Shown: one piece after another, positions 10,420 through 21,616 of the stretch
Numbering within the stretch: position 1 is the first letter of the stretch
How the letters are laid out: every line of letters begins with the position of its first letter
From: Ehretia macrophylla
Taxonomy: Eukaryota > Streptophyta > Magnoliopsida > Boraginales > Ehretiaceae
Assembly (NCBI GenBank): GCA_037974665.1
Contig: CM075775.1
Location: 36,048,152-36,112,151, forward strand
Direction: 5' to 3'
Length of the DNA: 64,000 nucleotides
Notes under the pieces: model-generated
The model's input: the letters and a program-made list of their open reading frames with translations, nothing else
The model's database searches: none
What the model was told of the DNA's origin: nothing
Program-made: the position numbers and the translations under genes

Positions 10420-13400
10420 CTACGCAATTCCTACCTGGTCAACAAACAACTCCGGATACTGATCCCGAACCTGGTCCTCTCTTTCCCAAGTTGCTTCCTC
10501 AAACCCATGATGATTCCACAGAACCTTTACTAACGGAATACTTTTTCTGCGAAGCTCCTGAATCTTCCGATCCATAATTCTAATCGGTTTCTCTTCATAA
10601 GACAACTTTTCTTCAATCTGCAAAGGCTCTGGTTCAAGTACATGTGAAGGGTCTGGATGGTACTTCTTCAGCATAGACACATGGAACACATCGTGTAGTC
10701 TCGACAAGCTCGGAGGCAAAGCTAATCGATAAGCCAAAGGACCTACCTTTTCGGTGATCTCATACGGACCCACATACCTGGGACTAAGCTTCCCGCTCTT
10801 ACCGTGCCGAATCAATCCCTTCCGTGGAGAAATATAAAGAAACACCCAATCTCCCAAATCAAACTCAAGATCCCGACGGTGCTTATCCGCATAACTCTTC
10901 TGACGACTCTAAGCTGTAAGCATACGCTGGCGAATAAGGTGAACATTATCTACCATCTTAATCATCTCAGGTAACACAGTCGGATCAACTGTTCTCATCT
11001 CTCCAACCTCTTCCCAATATAACGGGGATCTGCATTTCCGACCATACAACGCCTCGTAGGGAGCCATACCTATAGTAGATTGATAACTATTGTTGTAGGC
11101 GAACTCCGCTAAAGGCAAAAACTTCTCCCAATTCTTCCCAAAGTCAAGCACACATGCTCGAAGCATGTCTTCCAAGATCCTGATAGTTCTCTCAGACTGG
11201 CCATCAGTTTGCGGATGATATGCAGTACTGAAGCTCAACTTAGTTCCCATGGCCTCTTGCAACTTTTGCCAAAAACGAGATCTGAATCTGGGATCCCTAT
11301 CTGACACTATACTCTGTGGCACACCATGCAATCTCACAATATTAGCAACATAAAGTTCAGCTAACTTATCAAGGCTATCCTGTTTGTTCACGGGAATAAA
11401 ATGCGTAACTTTAGTCAAGCGGTCCACAACAACCCAAACAGAATCACATCCTCTCAGAGATCTAGGAAGATCGGTCACAAGGTCCATTGTAATATGTACC
11501 CACTTCCATTGCGGAATCGACAACGGCTGTAGAAGTCCGGCTGGCCTCTGATGCTCAACTTTAACCCTCTGACAAGTCAAACATCTGGATACAAACCCAG
11601 CAATCTCCCTCTTCATATTGTTCCACCAGAAGTGTTGTTTCAAATCTCTATACATTTTTGTACTGCCCGGGTGAATCGTATACCTCGAATTATGTGCCTC
11701 GAACAGGATCTCATTCTTCAAAGTCGGATCATCAGGAACACATACTCTTTCCCTGAATCTGAAAATGCCATCTGCATGTAATTTAAACTCCGACTCTCCC
11801 CCTTTTGATTTTTCTTGGATCTTCAAGATGTGAGGATCAGTCTTCTGAGCCTCTCTGATCTGTGCTAGCAACCCTGACTGAATCTGTAAACTAGCAAATC
11901 GAATCCCTACCTCAGTAGCTTCTGGCTTCCATGAACAAATTTCTTCCAAAGTCTCCCAGTCCTTGATAATCAAGCTTGCAACAGTAGCCTTTCGGCTCAA
12001 AGCATCAGCAACAACATTTGCCTTACTTGGCACATAGTTAATAGAACAGTTATAACCACCCAATAGCTCTAGCCATCTCCGCTGCCTCATATTTAGATCC
12101 TTCTGTGAAAACAAATACTTGAGACTCTTGTGGTCAGTAAATATTTCAAATCTGCAACCCCACAAGTAATGACGCCACTTCTTCAATGCAAACACAACCG
12201 CAGCTAACTCAAGATCATGTGTAGGGTAATTAACTTCATAAGGTTTCAATTTCCTAGAAGCATAGGCAATCACCTTACCATTTTGCATTAAAACACAGCC
12301 CAATCCTTCCTTAGATGTATCACTGTAGACAACGAAGTTCTCTGTTCCCTCAGGTAAAGCTAGTATAGGAGCTGTAGTTAGTCTCTTCTTCAATTCTTGG
12401 AAACTGGATTCACACTTGGCATCCCAATTGTAAGCAACTTTCTTTCGAGTCAACTGGCTTAAAGGCCCAGAAATTTTGGAAAAGTCTTTAACAAATCTCC
12501 GGTAGTAACCTGCCAATCCAAGAAAACTCTGAATCTCTAACACCGTCTCAGGTCTCTTCCAAGATGAAACAACTTCAATCTTAGCTGGGTCCACTGAAAT
12601 TCCTCGATCTGAAATGATATGGCCTAGAAAAGATATCTGGTTCAACCAGAACTCACACTTGCTGAATTTAGCAAAAAGCTTGTTTTCCTGCAAAGTCTGT
12701 AGCACAATCTTCAAGTGTTGCTCATGTTCAACCTCGTTCTTCGAATACACTAAAATGTCGTCAATAAAGATCACGACAAACTGATCAAGGTAAGGTCGGA
12801 AAACCCTCTGCATCAAGTCCATGAATGCGGCTGGTGCATTCGTCAAACCAAACGGCAAAACAACAAATTCATAGTGGCCATATCTAGTCCTGAATGCCGT
12901 CTTTGGTATATCGTCACTCCGAATCCTAAGTTGATAGTAACCCTGCCTCAAGTCAAATTTGGAGTAAACACTCGCACCTTGCAACTGGTCAAACAATTCT
13001 TCAATCAACGGCAAGGGGTATTTGTTCTTAATCGTGACTTGATTAAGTCCCCTGTAATCAATACATAACCGTAGCGTGCCGTCTTTCTTTCTCACAAACA
13101 ACACAGGTGCGCCCCACGACAAAGAACTAGGTTGTATAAACCCTTTCTCAAGCAAGTTCTGAAGCTTAATTTTTAACTCCTGAAGTTCAGCCGATGCCAT
13201 TCTATAAGGACTCCTAGAAATTGGTGCAGTGCCTGGCACAAGATCAATCACGAACTCAATCTCCCTATCCGGTGGTAAACCCGGTAATTCATCAGGAAAG
13301 ACACCAGGAAAGTCTCTAACAATCGGAACCTCATTCAAACTCAACTTATCAGTAGGCTAATTGATCAAATAGGCTAAGTAAGCTTCACAACCCCTATTCA

Positions 13401-15021
13401 ACAACTTAGAAGTCTTGATCGCTGATAAAAGTGGAATGCGGGCAGCCCTGCAGTTCCCAACAATCTCTAGTACCGGTAGGTCAGGAACCTTAAGATAAAC
13501 GACCTTTGTTCTACAATCCAACTGAGCATAATACTTTCCCAACCAGTCCATTCTCAAAATGATTTCATAGTCACGGAATGGCAATATAATTAAATCAGCA
13601 AGAAATTTACGGTTCTCAATACATATATCACAGGATTTGCAAATAGACTCAGTAACAAATTTTTCACCCAAAGGAGTACTAACTTCAACTTCATGAGGCA
13701 ATTTATCAATGCAAACATTCACAGATCGTGCACATGCAGGAGTTATAAACAAATGTGTAGCTCCGGGATCAATCAAAACTTTAACTGGCTGAGTATTGAG
13801 AAGAAAGGTACCTTCCACTATAGCTGTTGTATCGGGTAGCTCCTCTGCGTCCAGTGCAAAGACCCTAGCCTGAACCCTCTGCGCTGGACGTGCACCTGCT
13901 GCCCTATTCTGAACACCTTGGCCTCCACCACGGCCCTGAACATTGTTATACTTAGGGCAATCTCTTACCCTATGATCATCACTGCCACAACCCGTACATT
14001 TACCACTCTTCCTCCAGCAGTTAGTCTCAATATGCCCTGACCGATTACAATAATTACACTGCTGATTTTGCCTAACTGCAGTGTTTCCCGTAGGTGCTGG
14101 GGCTCTGGCAGGGGTAGGAACTGTACCTCCCTGCTGAGGTCTAGTCACAGCTGGCCTAGCCTGATACTGCTGCTGTGGCTGATACGGACGCTGCTGAGGA
14201 ACCTGTGTAGAAGACTGATACTGCCTCGGCTGACTCTGGCTGCTCTGGCCCAAATACTGCTTCTTACTCGGCTGACTGCTCTCAGCTATCATCTCAGCCT
14301 TCCGTTTCTTAAACTTCGAGGCTGCCTGAAATGCCTCGGGAAAAGTAGTGTAGGTCTGCCCAGTCAAATGCAACTGAATGTCCATTCTCAGCCCACGGAC
14401 AAACCTATGAATCATCCTCCTAGCCGGCCGTACCAACTCGGGCATATACCTCGACAGGCTAACAAACCTAGCCTCGTACTGTGCAACAGTCATATTTCCC
14501 TGCTTCAGGGCCACAAACTCATCTTCCCTCCTTTCCATAGCCATCTCGGGAGTATACTTATCCCGAAACTCACTTACAAAATCATCCCATAAGTGTGGAA
14601 CATCCTCACAATCCCACCTCAACCTGACAGTATTCCACCACTGCTCTGCATCACCCTCAAATAAGAATGACGCATAGTCTATTCTTGCCTCATCAGTATA
14701 CCTCAACGCGGTGAAAATCTTCTCAACTCGATTAATCCATCTCTCGGCCGCCTCATCATCCGGCTCCCCGAAGAACTTTCCCGGCTCGTGCCTCAGAAAT
14801 TTCTCTAACTTATTGTTCTCAACTCTGTACCCCTGTCCACCAGGATTAGCTTGATTTCCCTGGGGATTATTCCGGTCCTGCCTCTGCTCATGCAGCACCT
14901 GTGTAATCCGGTCTACTGCAGTAGTCATGGTAGCCATAAACTGCTCAGGCAACGGCTGCTGACCCTGTTCTGCTGCCTCTTCATCTGATCCTATAATTTG
15001 AGTACCACGACGTGGCGGCAT
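10420..15021 (-). pseudogene. B1 gag-pol polyprotein with two nonsense codons
   Basis: One frame from ATG at 15021 (MPPRRGTQ..., the same start context as B2) to TAG at 10420. Gag comprises a charged N-terminus, a core with EGDAEQWWNTVRLRW, a Gln/Pro-rich linker and two CX2CX4HX4C zinc knuckles. Pol then carries protease (DPGATHLF; B2 has S in place of L), RT ([10 protein letters not shown]), RNase H (VYSDTSKEG), integrase ([30 protein letters not shown]) and a chromodomain ending near PELF. TAG codons lie at 13357-13359, between protease and RT, and at 10909-10911, near the integrase C-terminus. B2 has CAG at both sites, so each is a single C-to-T change. An open frame continues 26 codons upstream of the chosen ATG but has no gag-like content. 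The protein would have assembled particles, copied RNA and integrated cDNA; it is now blocked. Confidence 0.95.
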
Positions 15022-15334
15022 AGTAGCAATTTCACAATAGTTGGCAACATTTAAAAGCAGTTTATAGACAGAAATATAGCACATAAGATTAGATAACACT
15101 CAAGTCATTGACAATCCAATATTCTATCACACAATTCGCATAAGACAAGTTCAACTTGCCAAACTATTTCACTTAAACACATAAACATTCCAAGTTCACA
15201 AAGTCATGCTATAACATTTTCTTTTCACTTAGCAATCATACATAAACACTTTAGCATTTTAGACTTTTACCCCACAGACCGAGAATCATATCCCGGCTCA
15301 TGCAAGACTATCATGCTCTGATACCACCTAAAGA
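15022..15334 (-). other. B1 untranslated leader between 5' LTR and gag
   Basis: AT-rich 313 bp with the PBS at its LTR end. It has no coding content beyond a short in-frame run-up to the gag ATG. B2 has an equivalent leader at 25970-26281. Such leaders normally hold packaging signals; none can be identified by eye. Confidence 0.8.
15315..15326 (-). promoter_or_regulatory. Primer-binding site of B1 (initiator Met tRNA)
   Basis: Coding strand TGGTATCAGAGC, complementary to the 3' end of plant initiator-Met tRNA, 8 bp from the 5' LTR. It primes minus-strand cDNA. Confidence 0.93.
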
Positions 15335-17613
15335 TGTCACGCCCCGACCCGACCCTGCAAAAGGCCAAGCCCGGACTCGACACACGGACGGAGTCTCCTC
15401 TGTACCGCGGACGATCCGAAAACCCTAAAATCAATATAATACTTGCGAAAGCCATATAATAATCAAAACAAACCAACTTTCTTTAAAAACATACATTTCT
15501 TATTATCCAACTTTCCAAACCAAAATGATATGCATACTACACAAGTACTTATGCCACTAATCAATTCCATTAGCATGCATTTTCTTACTAGTCACAAGAG
15601 TATAAGTTACAACTTTACATTCTTCCAACTTATACAACATAAGACCGTAGAGGCCTCAAACTAGAAAATACATACAAGGCCACAAGCCTCAAAATTAAAC
15701 GACATCCAAGCAATATACATATCATGCAAGGCTCGCACAAAAATCTGGCAACCAACCACCAGCAAAGCAAAGAAGTGCAATCACGGGAACACCTCCACCT
15801 GTTCCTCCTCCTCAATTACCTCGAGAGGGTCTGCTTCAACTACTCCTGTAAAAATATGGTATAGAAAGGAATGAGCAAAAACTATTGCTCAGCGAGGGCA
15901 ATTGGTCTCAAGGACGGAGATGAGAGGAGTATGCAATGCAATTAGCCAAGCAATGTATACATATATATCATACAGAGATATAATAAAGCCATCAACAAAG
16001 CAAGGCAAGCATTAAAGCTATAAACACTCATTCAAAGGATACGATACTCTTTTCACGAGCAACCCTCAAACATGAATTCGATGACGACACGATGGCCCAA
16101 ACCACCTTATAACACCATTTTGGAATACCCCGGAAGTATCCATCAACCTACGACCCAAATCTCCCTGGGAGGCAACCCAAGCGAGAAAGGGAATAGCAGC
16201 GGAGCTAGAGCAACCAACACTGGCAACCCAAGGCTACCCAGAGAGGCCCATCACTCACACGCGAGACACTATGCAATGCAAGACTCGATACAAGGCGATA
16301 AACAAGCGATAAAGCCACACGTGGGAGAATAACAAAGTGGGTTACTGTCGCACGCAATAGCAGCAATTGATAAGCAATTCAATCCAAAACAACTCAAACA
16401 AGTATTTCAAGTAATTCTAAGCATTCTATAGGCATAAAGACAAGAAAACACACAAAAACACAAATCGGCCCCAACTATCAAAACGCTACCATTTCCAAAC
16501 GAGCCACGAGTTCTGGAAACCGACTTCGCCAACCCTCCTAGGTCACCATAAGGCACGTCTAAAGACCCTGAAACCTTACTTTACCCTAGAACTCGCGCAA
16601 AGCCCCGATTTGCCCCTTTCTCGTTTGAACTACAACTATAACAACCAAACACCCAACCAACGCCATAATCGCAACAAAAGTGCTTCCATGGCTTCCCGAA
16701 GCAATGTCAACACGCAAAACGAGAAAACGCTAAAGTCGACCAAAACAACCCCGACTTTCCCAAAGGCATAATTCTCATTTTTTCCACTACGCAACCCAAA
16801 CAAACCACACATTTTAGCATTCTAGCGTACCTAGCACATTTCTACATCAACAGAAAGCATAACAGCGCAACTTCAACGTTTTGAGGTTTTACTATTCACA
16901 AAACACTATTCAATTGACAATTTAATTTGCAATCACAACATTTAAAGAAAATATTACAAAGCTATAAATACATGTTCTACAAATGCCAAAGAACATTCTA
17001 GAAGCATCAAATCGCTTTAAATAACGATCTACGGACAAATCTCAAAATTGACAAAGTTAACATACATAACGTATAAATGCGCAAATAACATGCTTCCCTC
17101 ACCTCAGGGACTCCTAGTCGCTAGGAAAACAACGCTAGTTGCCTCGGAAATCACCCCGCACGAGCTCACGCGAAGATTGAATGATTGGAAGTTGAAAGTT
17201 TTTTTTTTCTCTCTTCAAAGCTCTCGGCCTTCTCCTCTGTTTTCAGCTGCAATTTCTTTTTTTTATTTTGCTTAGTTTTAGCTTATAAGGTGTTAAATGG
17301 TCAAAGGGTCAAAGGTCCAATGTCAAACTACTTAAAACTTGGTCAAAGAGCCTTATTTTGTGCATTTTAAAGCCATTTTAGCTAAGGTAAGATTAATTAT
17401 AGCTAGCAACAATTAAAATATAAAATTTAAGTCATCTAAATACTAGTTTCACTATTTGCTGAGGACTAGAAATCGTTCTCTAGCTATCGCTCCTTAAATG
17501 CAATGCACGTTGCGACGACGAGAAAGTAACAATTAATTCACAAAGAATTTAAAGAAATAAAATTTTCAAAATAATAAACAAGGAATTTTCACATTCCGGG
17601 CTTGGGTATTACA
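15335..17613 (-). repeat. B1 5' LTR (2279 bp)
   Basis: Begins TGTCACGCCC and ends GGGTATTACA on the plus strand. It differs from 8120-10393 by scattered substitutions and small indels (for example in the TATATATCA run near 15961 and in the T-runs). It should hold the promoter and transcript start, but no TATA box can be assigned with confidence. Confidence 0.93.
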
Positions 17614-17618
17614 TCTAG
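17614..17618. other. Target-site duplication of B1, right copy (TCTAG)
   Basis: Identical to 8115-8119, immediately after TTACA of the B1 LTR. Confidence 0.95.
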
Positions 17619-18696
17619 GAACTGGAGTCTTGCCTCTACCAGCTGGTTTAACTTGATTTTGTCCTCCTTGCCATTTAGGCCAATCCTTGATCTGATTCTG
17701 ATCACTGCCACACCACACACATCGTCCTAACTTCTTCCAGCACTGGGCCTCGGTATGACCCTTATTGTCACAGTAAGAACAGTTGATAGACTGAGTAGCA
17801 GGTGAACTACCTGTGGATCCGCGGGTAGAAGAGGCTGATGGTGCTTTAGTCGGGCCACGGTTATTAACTGGTCTGTTCTGGCTCTGGCCCTGACTGCGAC
17901 TCTGAGTCTGGAATTTACTCTGTTGACCTGGAGGCTGATATGGTTTCTTGTTCGGCTGGCTTGAACCGGCTCTATCAAGTTTCCTCTTCTCAACTCGGGA
18001 AGCAGCCTCAAGGAGAGCAGAATAGGTAGCAAAGTCATGCGAAGCCAACTAGTCCTGAATTTTTGGCTTCAACCCATTCATAAATTTCCACATCTTCGCC
18101 TCAGGGGTACTGACCATGTATTAAGCATAACGGGATAGTCGGTCAAAACGAGCCTCATACTGGGCCACTGTCATGTTACCCTGGTTCAAGTGCATGAATT
18201 CCTCAATCCGCCTCTGCCTGGAAACTGCAGGTACGTATTTCTCCTTGAATGCCTTAACGAAATTACCCCACAAGCGAGGTGTATGATCAGTTTCCCAAAG
18301 TGCCTCCACAGTGTGCCACCAATGCTCAGCATCCCCGTGCAACAGAAACACAGCGAACTCCATCTTTTCTTCATCAGTATAGTCAAGTGGCCTGAAAATC
18401 CTCTCGATCTCAGATAGCCAAGCCTCTGCCTTTTCATCGTCAGCTTCCCCGTGGAATTTGGACGGGCGAAAGTCAAGGAACTCCCGCATTCTATTATTTC
18501 TCCCATGGTTACCATCATTCCTGTTGTTGTTGGTGTTTGCTTCACGTGCATCTTGACGTTCCATCACTCGCAACACGTGATCCATGGCATTCGCCATCAT
18601 GTTAAACATAGCCATGCCAGGATTAGTTTGATGAGCATCTTCGGTCTCTTGGGGCTCACCGCTCCTATTAGTAGTGCGGATACTAGGGCCAGCAAT

Positions 18697-18900
18697 CTAT
18701 AGGCACAGATTACGATGCACAATTTATTGGAATACGACAAACAAGAATCTAATGCATAAGATATGCAACATATAATTTTATATAGATACACAATTCTAAA
18801 AACAGTTTGAGACATATTAATCACATAAGCACATAGAGACAGAGAAGGCACAATTGATATTGTCACACAATAACACATATAAACAAGTCATCTTAATTAC
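18697..18900 (-). other. Possible intron near the start of A gag
   Basis: Coding strand: ATGGGTAGAAGCCCTAAG is followed by GTAATTAAG, and a CTATAG acceptor precedes ATTGCTGGCCC. Removing the 204 bp between joins six codons (MGRSPK) to the open gag frame. Without removal, the gag frame is closed by a TAG just upstream of ATTGCT. This is sequence reading only; no transcript evidence. Confidence 0.4.
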
Positions 18901-18952
18901 CTTAGGGCTTCTACCCATGGTCTGAGAGTTAAACCCGGCTTAAGCAATCTAA

Positions 18953-18964
18953 GCTCTGATACCA
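18953..18964 (-). promoter_or_regulatory. Primer-binding site of element A (initiator Met tRNA)
   Basis: Coding strand TGGTATCAGAGC, 11 bp inside the 5' LTR end at 18976. It is the same site as in B1 and B2. Confidence 0.93.
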
Positions 18965-18975
18965 TTTCTCTAAGG

Positions 18976-19052
18976 TGTCACGCCCCAACCCGACCTATAG
19001 AGGTTAGACTAGGGAGTGATCTAAACATTCAAGTCATTTCACGTACTTAATC
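18976..19052 (-). repeat. Element A 5' LTR, segment 1 (coding-sense downstream end)
   Basis: 77 bp identical to 1032-1108 of the 3' LTR, ending in the TAATC target of B2. The LTR resumes at 28571. Confidence 0.95.
19048..19052. other. Target-site duplication of B2, left copy (TAATC)
   Basis: Partner at 28566-28570. The uninterrupted site is in the other A LTR at 1104-1108. Confidence 0.95.
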
Positions 19053-21341
19053 TGTCACGCCCCGACCCGACCCCGCAAAAGGCCAAGCCCGGACCCGACA
19101 CACGGACGGAGTCTCCTCTATACCGCGGACGATCCAAAAACCCTAAAATCAATATAATACTTGTGAAAGCTATATAATAATCAAAACAAGCCATCTTTCT
19201 TTACAACATACATTTCTTATTAACCAACTTTCCAAACCAAAAATGCCATGCATACTACACAGGTATTTATGCCACTAAACCATTAGCTATTAGCATGCAT
19301 TTCTTCACTAGTCATCACAGTATAAGTTTACAATTTTACAAACTTTAATCCATTACAACATAAGACCATTAAAGGTCTCAAAATAGGAAAATACATACAA
19401 GGCTACAAGCCTCAAAATTAAGCGACATTCACGCAATATACATAACAAGCAAGGTTTGCACAAAACTGGTAACCAACCACCAGCAAAGCAGGGAAGTGCT
19501 ATCACGGAAACACCTCCACCTGCTCCTCCTCCTCTATTACCTCGAGAGGGTCTGCTTCAACTACTCCTATAAAAAACATGGTATAGAAAGGAATGAGCAA
19601 AAACTATTGCTTAGCAAGGGCAATTGGTCTCAAGGACGGAAATGAGAGGAGTATGCAATGCAATTAGCCAAGCAATACATACAAATCATATAATGATACA
19701 ACCAAAGCCAACAATAAAGCAAGGCAAGTATTTAAAGCTGCAAACACTCATTCAAAGGATACGATACTCTTTTCACGAGCAACTTTCATACACGAATTCG
19801 ATGACGACGCGCCGGCCCAAAACCACCTTATAACACCAGTTTGGAATACCCCAGAAGTATCCATCAACCTATGATCCAAATCTCCCTGGGAGGCAACCCA
19901 AGCGAGAAAGGGAATAGCAGCGGAGCTAGAGCAACCAACACTGGCAACCCAAGGCTACCCAGAGAGGCCCATCACTCACGCGTGAGACACTATGCAATGC
20001 AAGACTCGATACAAGGCGATAAACAAGCGATAAAGCCACACGTGGGAGAATAACAAAGTAGGCTACTCTCGCACGCAATAGTAGCAATTGATAAGCAATT
20101 CAATCCAAAACAACTCAAACAAGTATTTCAAGTAATTCTAAGCATTCTATAGGCATAAAGACAAGAAAACACACAAAAACACAAATTGGTCCCAACTATC
20201 AAAATGCTACCATTTCCAAACGAGCCACGAGTTCTGGAAACCGACTTCGCCAACCCTCCTAGGTCACCATAAGGCACGTCTAAAGACCCCGAAACCTTAC
20301 TTTACCCTAGAACTCGCGCAAAGCCCCGATTTCCCCCTTTCTCGTTTGAACTACAACTATAACAACCAAACACCCAACCAATGCCATAATCACACCAAAA
20401 GTGCTTCTATGGCCTCCCGAAGCAATGCCAACACGCAAAACGAGAAAATGCTAAAGCCGACCTTAACGACCCCGACTTTCCCAAAGGCTTAATTCTCGTT
20501 TTTCCCACTACGCAACCCAAACAAACCACACATTTTAACATTATAGCGTACCTAGCACATTTCTACATCAACAGAAAGCATAACAGCGCAACTTCAACGT
20601 TTCAAGGTTTTACTATTCACAAAACACTATTCATTTAACAATTTAATTTGCAATCACAACATTTAACCGCAGAAAATGTTACAAAGCTATAAATACATGT
20701 TCTACAAATGCCAAGGAACATTCTAGAAGCATCAAATCGCTTTAAATAACGATCTACGGATAAATCTAAAAATTGACAAAGTTAACATATACAACGTATA
20801 AATGCGCAAATAACATGCTTCCCTCACCTTAGGTACTCCTAGTCGCTAGAAAAACAACTCTAGTTGCCTCAGAAATCACCCCGCACGAGCTCACGCGAAG
20901 ATTGATCGTTTGGAAGTTGAAAGGTTTTTTTTTTTTTCCTCAATGAAGCTCACGACCTGCTACTCTTTTTTTTGCTGCTGTTTCTCTTTTTATTTTGCTT
21001 AGTTTTTAGCTTATTTAAGTGTCAAATGGTCAAAGGGTCAAAGGGCTAAGTCAACAACTTAAAATCTTGGTCAAAGAGCCCTATTTTGAGCGTTTTAAAG
21101 CCATTTTAACTAAGGTAAGATCAATTAAAGCTAGCAACATTTAAAATATAAAATTTAAGTCATCTAAATACTAGTTTCACTATTTGCTGAGGACTGGAAA
21201 TCGTTATCTAGCTATTACTCCTTAAATGCAATGCACGTTGCGACGGCGAGAAAGTAACAATTAATTCACAAAGAATTTAAGGAAATATAATTTTCAAAAT
21301 AATAAACAAAGAATTTTCACATTCCGGGCTCAGGTATTACA
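19053..21341 (-). repeat. B2 3' LTR (2289 bp)
   Basis: TGTCACGCCC to CAGGTATTACA; matches 26282-28565. It contains the same ordered blocks as the B1 LTR, but with many fixed differences (for example in the segment near 19200-19500 and in the T-run near 20926), so B2 is a distinct subfamily. Confidence 0.93.
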
Positions 21342-21359
21342 CCCTCTCCCCCTTAAAAC
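21342..21359 (-). promoter_or_regulatory. Polypurine tract of B2
   Basis: Coding strand TTTTAAGGGGGAGAGGGT next to the 3' LTR. The gag-pol stop codon (21353-21355) lies within it, so coding and primer sequence overlap. Confidence 0.85.
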
Positions 21360-21391
21360 AATTGCGCCCACGCAATTCTTACCTGGTCAAC

Positions 21392-21544
21392 AAACAACTC
21401 CGGATACTGATCCCGAACTTGGTCCTCTCTTTCCCAAGTCGCTTCCTCAAACCCATGATGATTCCACATAACCTTTACTAACGGAATACTCTTTCTGCGA
21501 AGCTCCTGAACTTTTCGATCCACAATTCTAATCGGTTTCTCTTC
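21392..21544 (-). other. B2 C-terminal chromodomain
   Basis: About 50 residues after integrase: [10 protein letters not shown], then [16 protein letters not shown] and a helix ending PELF. This matches the chromodomain of plant chromoviruses, which is thought to direct integration to heterochromatin. The nested, satellite-embedded positions here fit such targeting (inference). B1 and D keep the domain; A has it out of frame. Confidence 0.85.
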
Positions 21545-21616
21545 ATAAGTCAACTTCTCTTCAATCTGCAAAGGCTCTGGTTCAAGTACGTGTGAAGGGT
21601 CTGGATGGTACTTCTT

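Larger units (their letters stand above)
8120..17613 (-). mobile_element. Element B1: full-length Ty3/Gypsy chromovirus-like retrotransposon nested in A
   Basis: 9494-bp element on the minus strand with perfect TCTAG duplications. In coding order: 5' LTR 17613-15335, PBS 15326-15315, leader, gag-pol 15021-10420, polypurine tract, 3' LTR 10393-8120. The LTRs are 2274 and 2279 bp and very similar, so it is younger than A. It is a near sister of B2: same gene order, same frame and closely matching protein, while the LTRs have diverged to subfamily level. It is broken only by two TAG codons in gag-pol, plus a few doubtful residues. Confidence 0.95.
17614..18918 (-). pseudogene. Element A gag, broken and split from pol by B1
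   Basis: Gag of element A. The main frame is open from about 18700 to 17619. It carries the gag core (HGDAEHWWHTVEALW), QGNMTVAQYEARFDRLSRYA, a Ser/Gln-rich linker, and zinc knuckles CSYCDNKGHTEAQC and CVWCGSDQNQIKDW; the last Cys of the second knuckle is replaced by Trp and its His by Gln. In-frame stops occur at 18121-18123 and 18049-18051. The start is uncertain. ATG at 18615 opens the frame directly. ATG at 18918-18916, just after the PBS, would join in frame if a 204-bp GT...AG segment (18900 to 18697) is spliced out. The final residues before B1 belong to the gag/protease linker, which continues at 8119. Confidence 0.9.

Noticed and set aside
14068..14592. Plus-strand 174-codon Leu/Ser-rich ORF, with counterparts at 24866-25625
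   Set aside because: It is opposite strand to the B gag Gln/Pro-rich linker and core; composition is explained by gag coding.
18951..18976. tRNA-like sequence next to LTRs (also 15315, 26262)
   Set aside because: Only the 12-base 3' complement of initiator-Met tRNA is present: a primer-binding site, not a tRNA gene.
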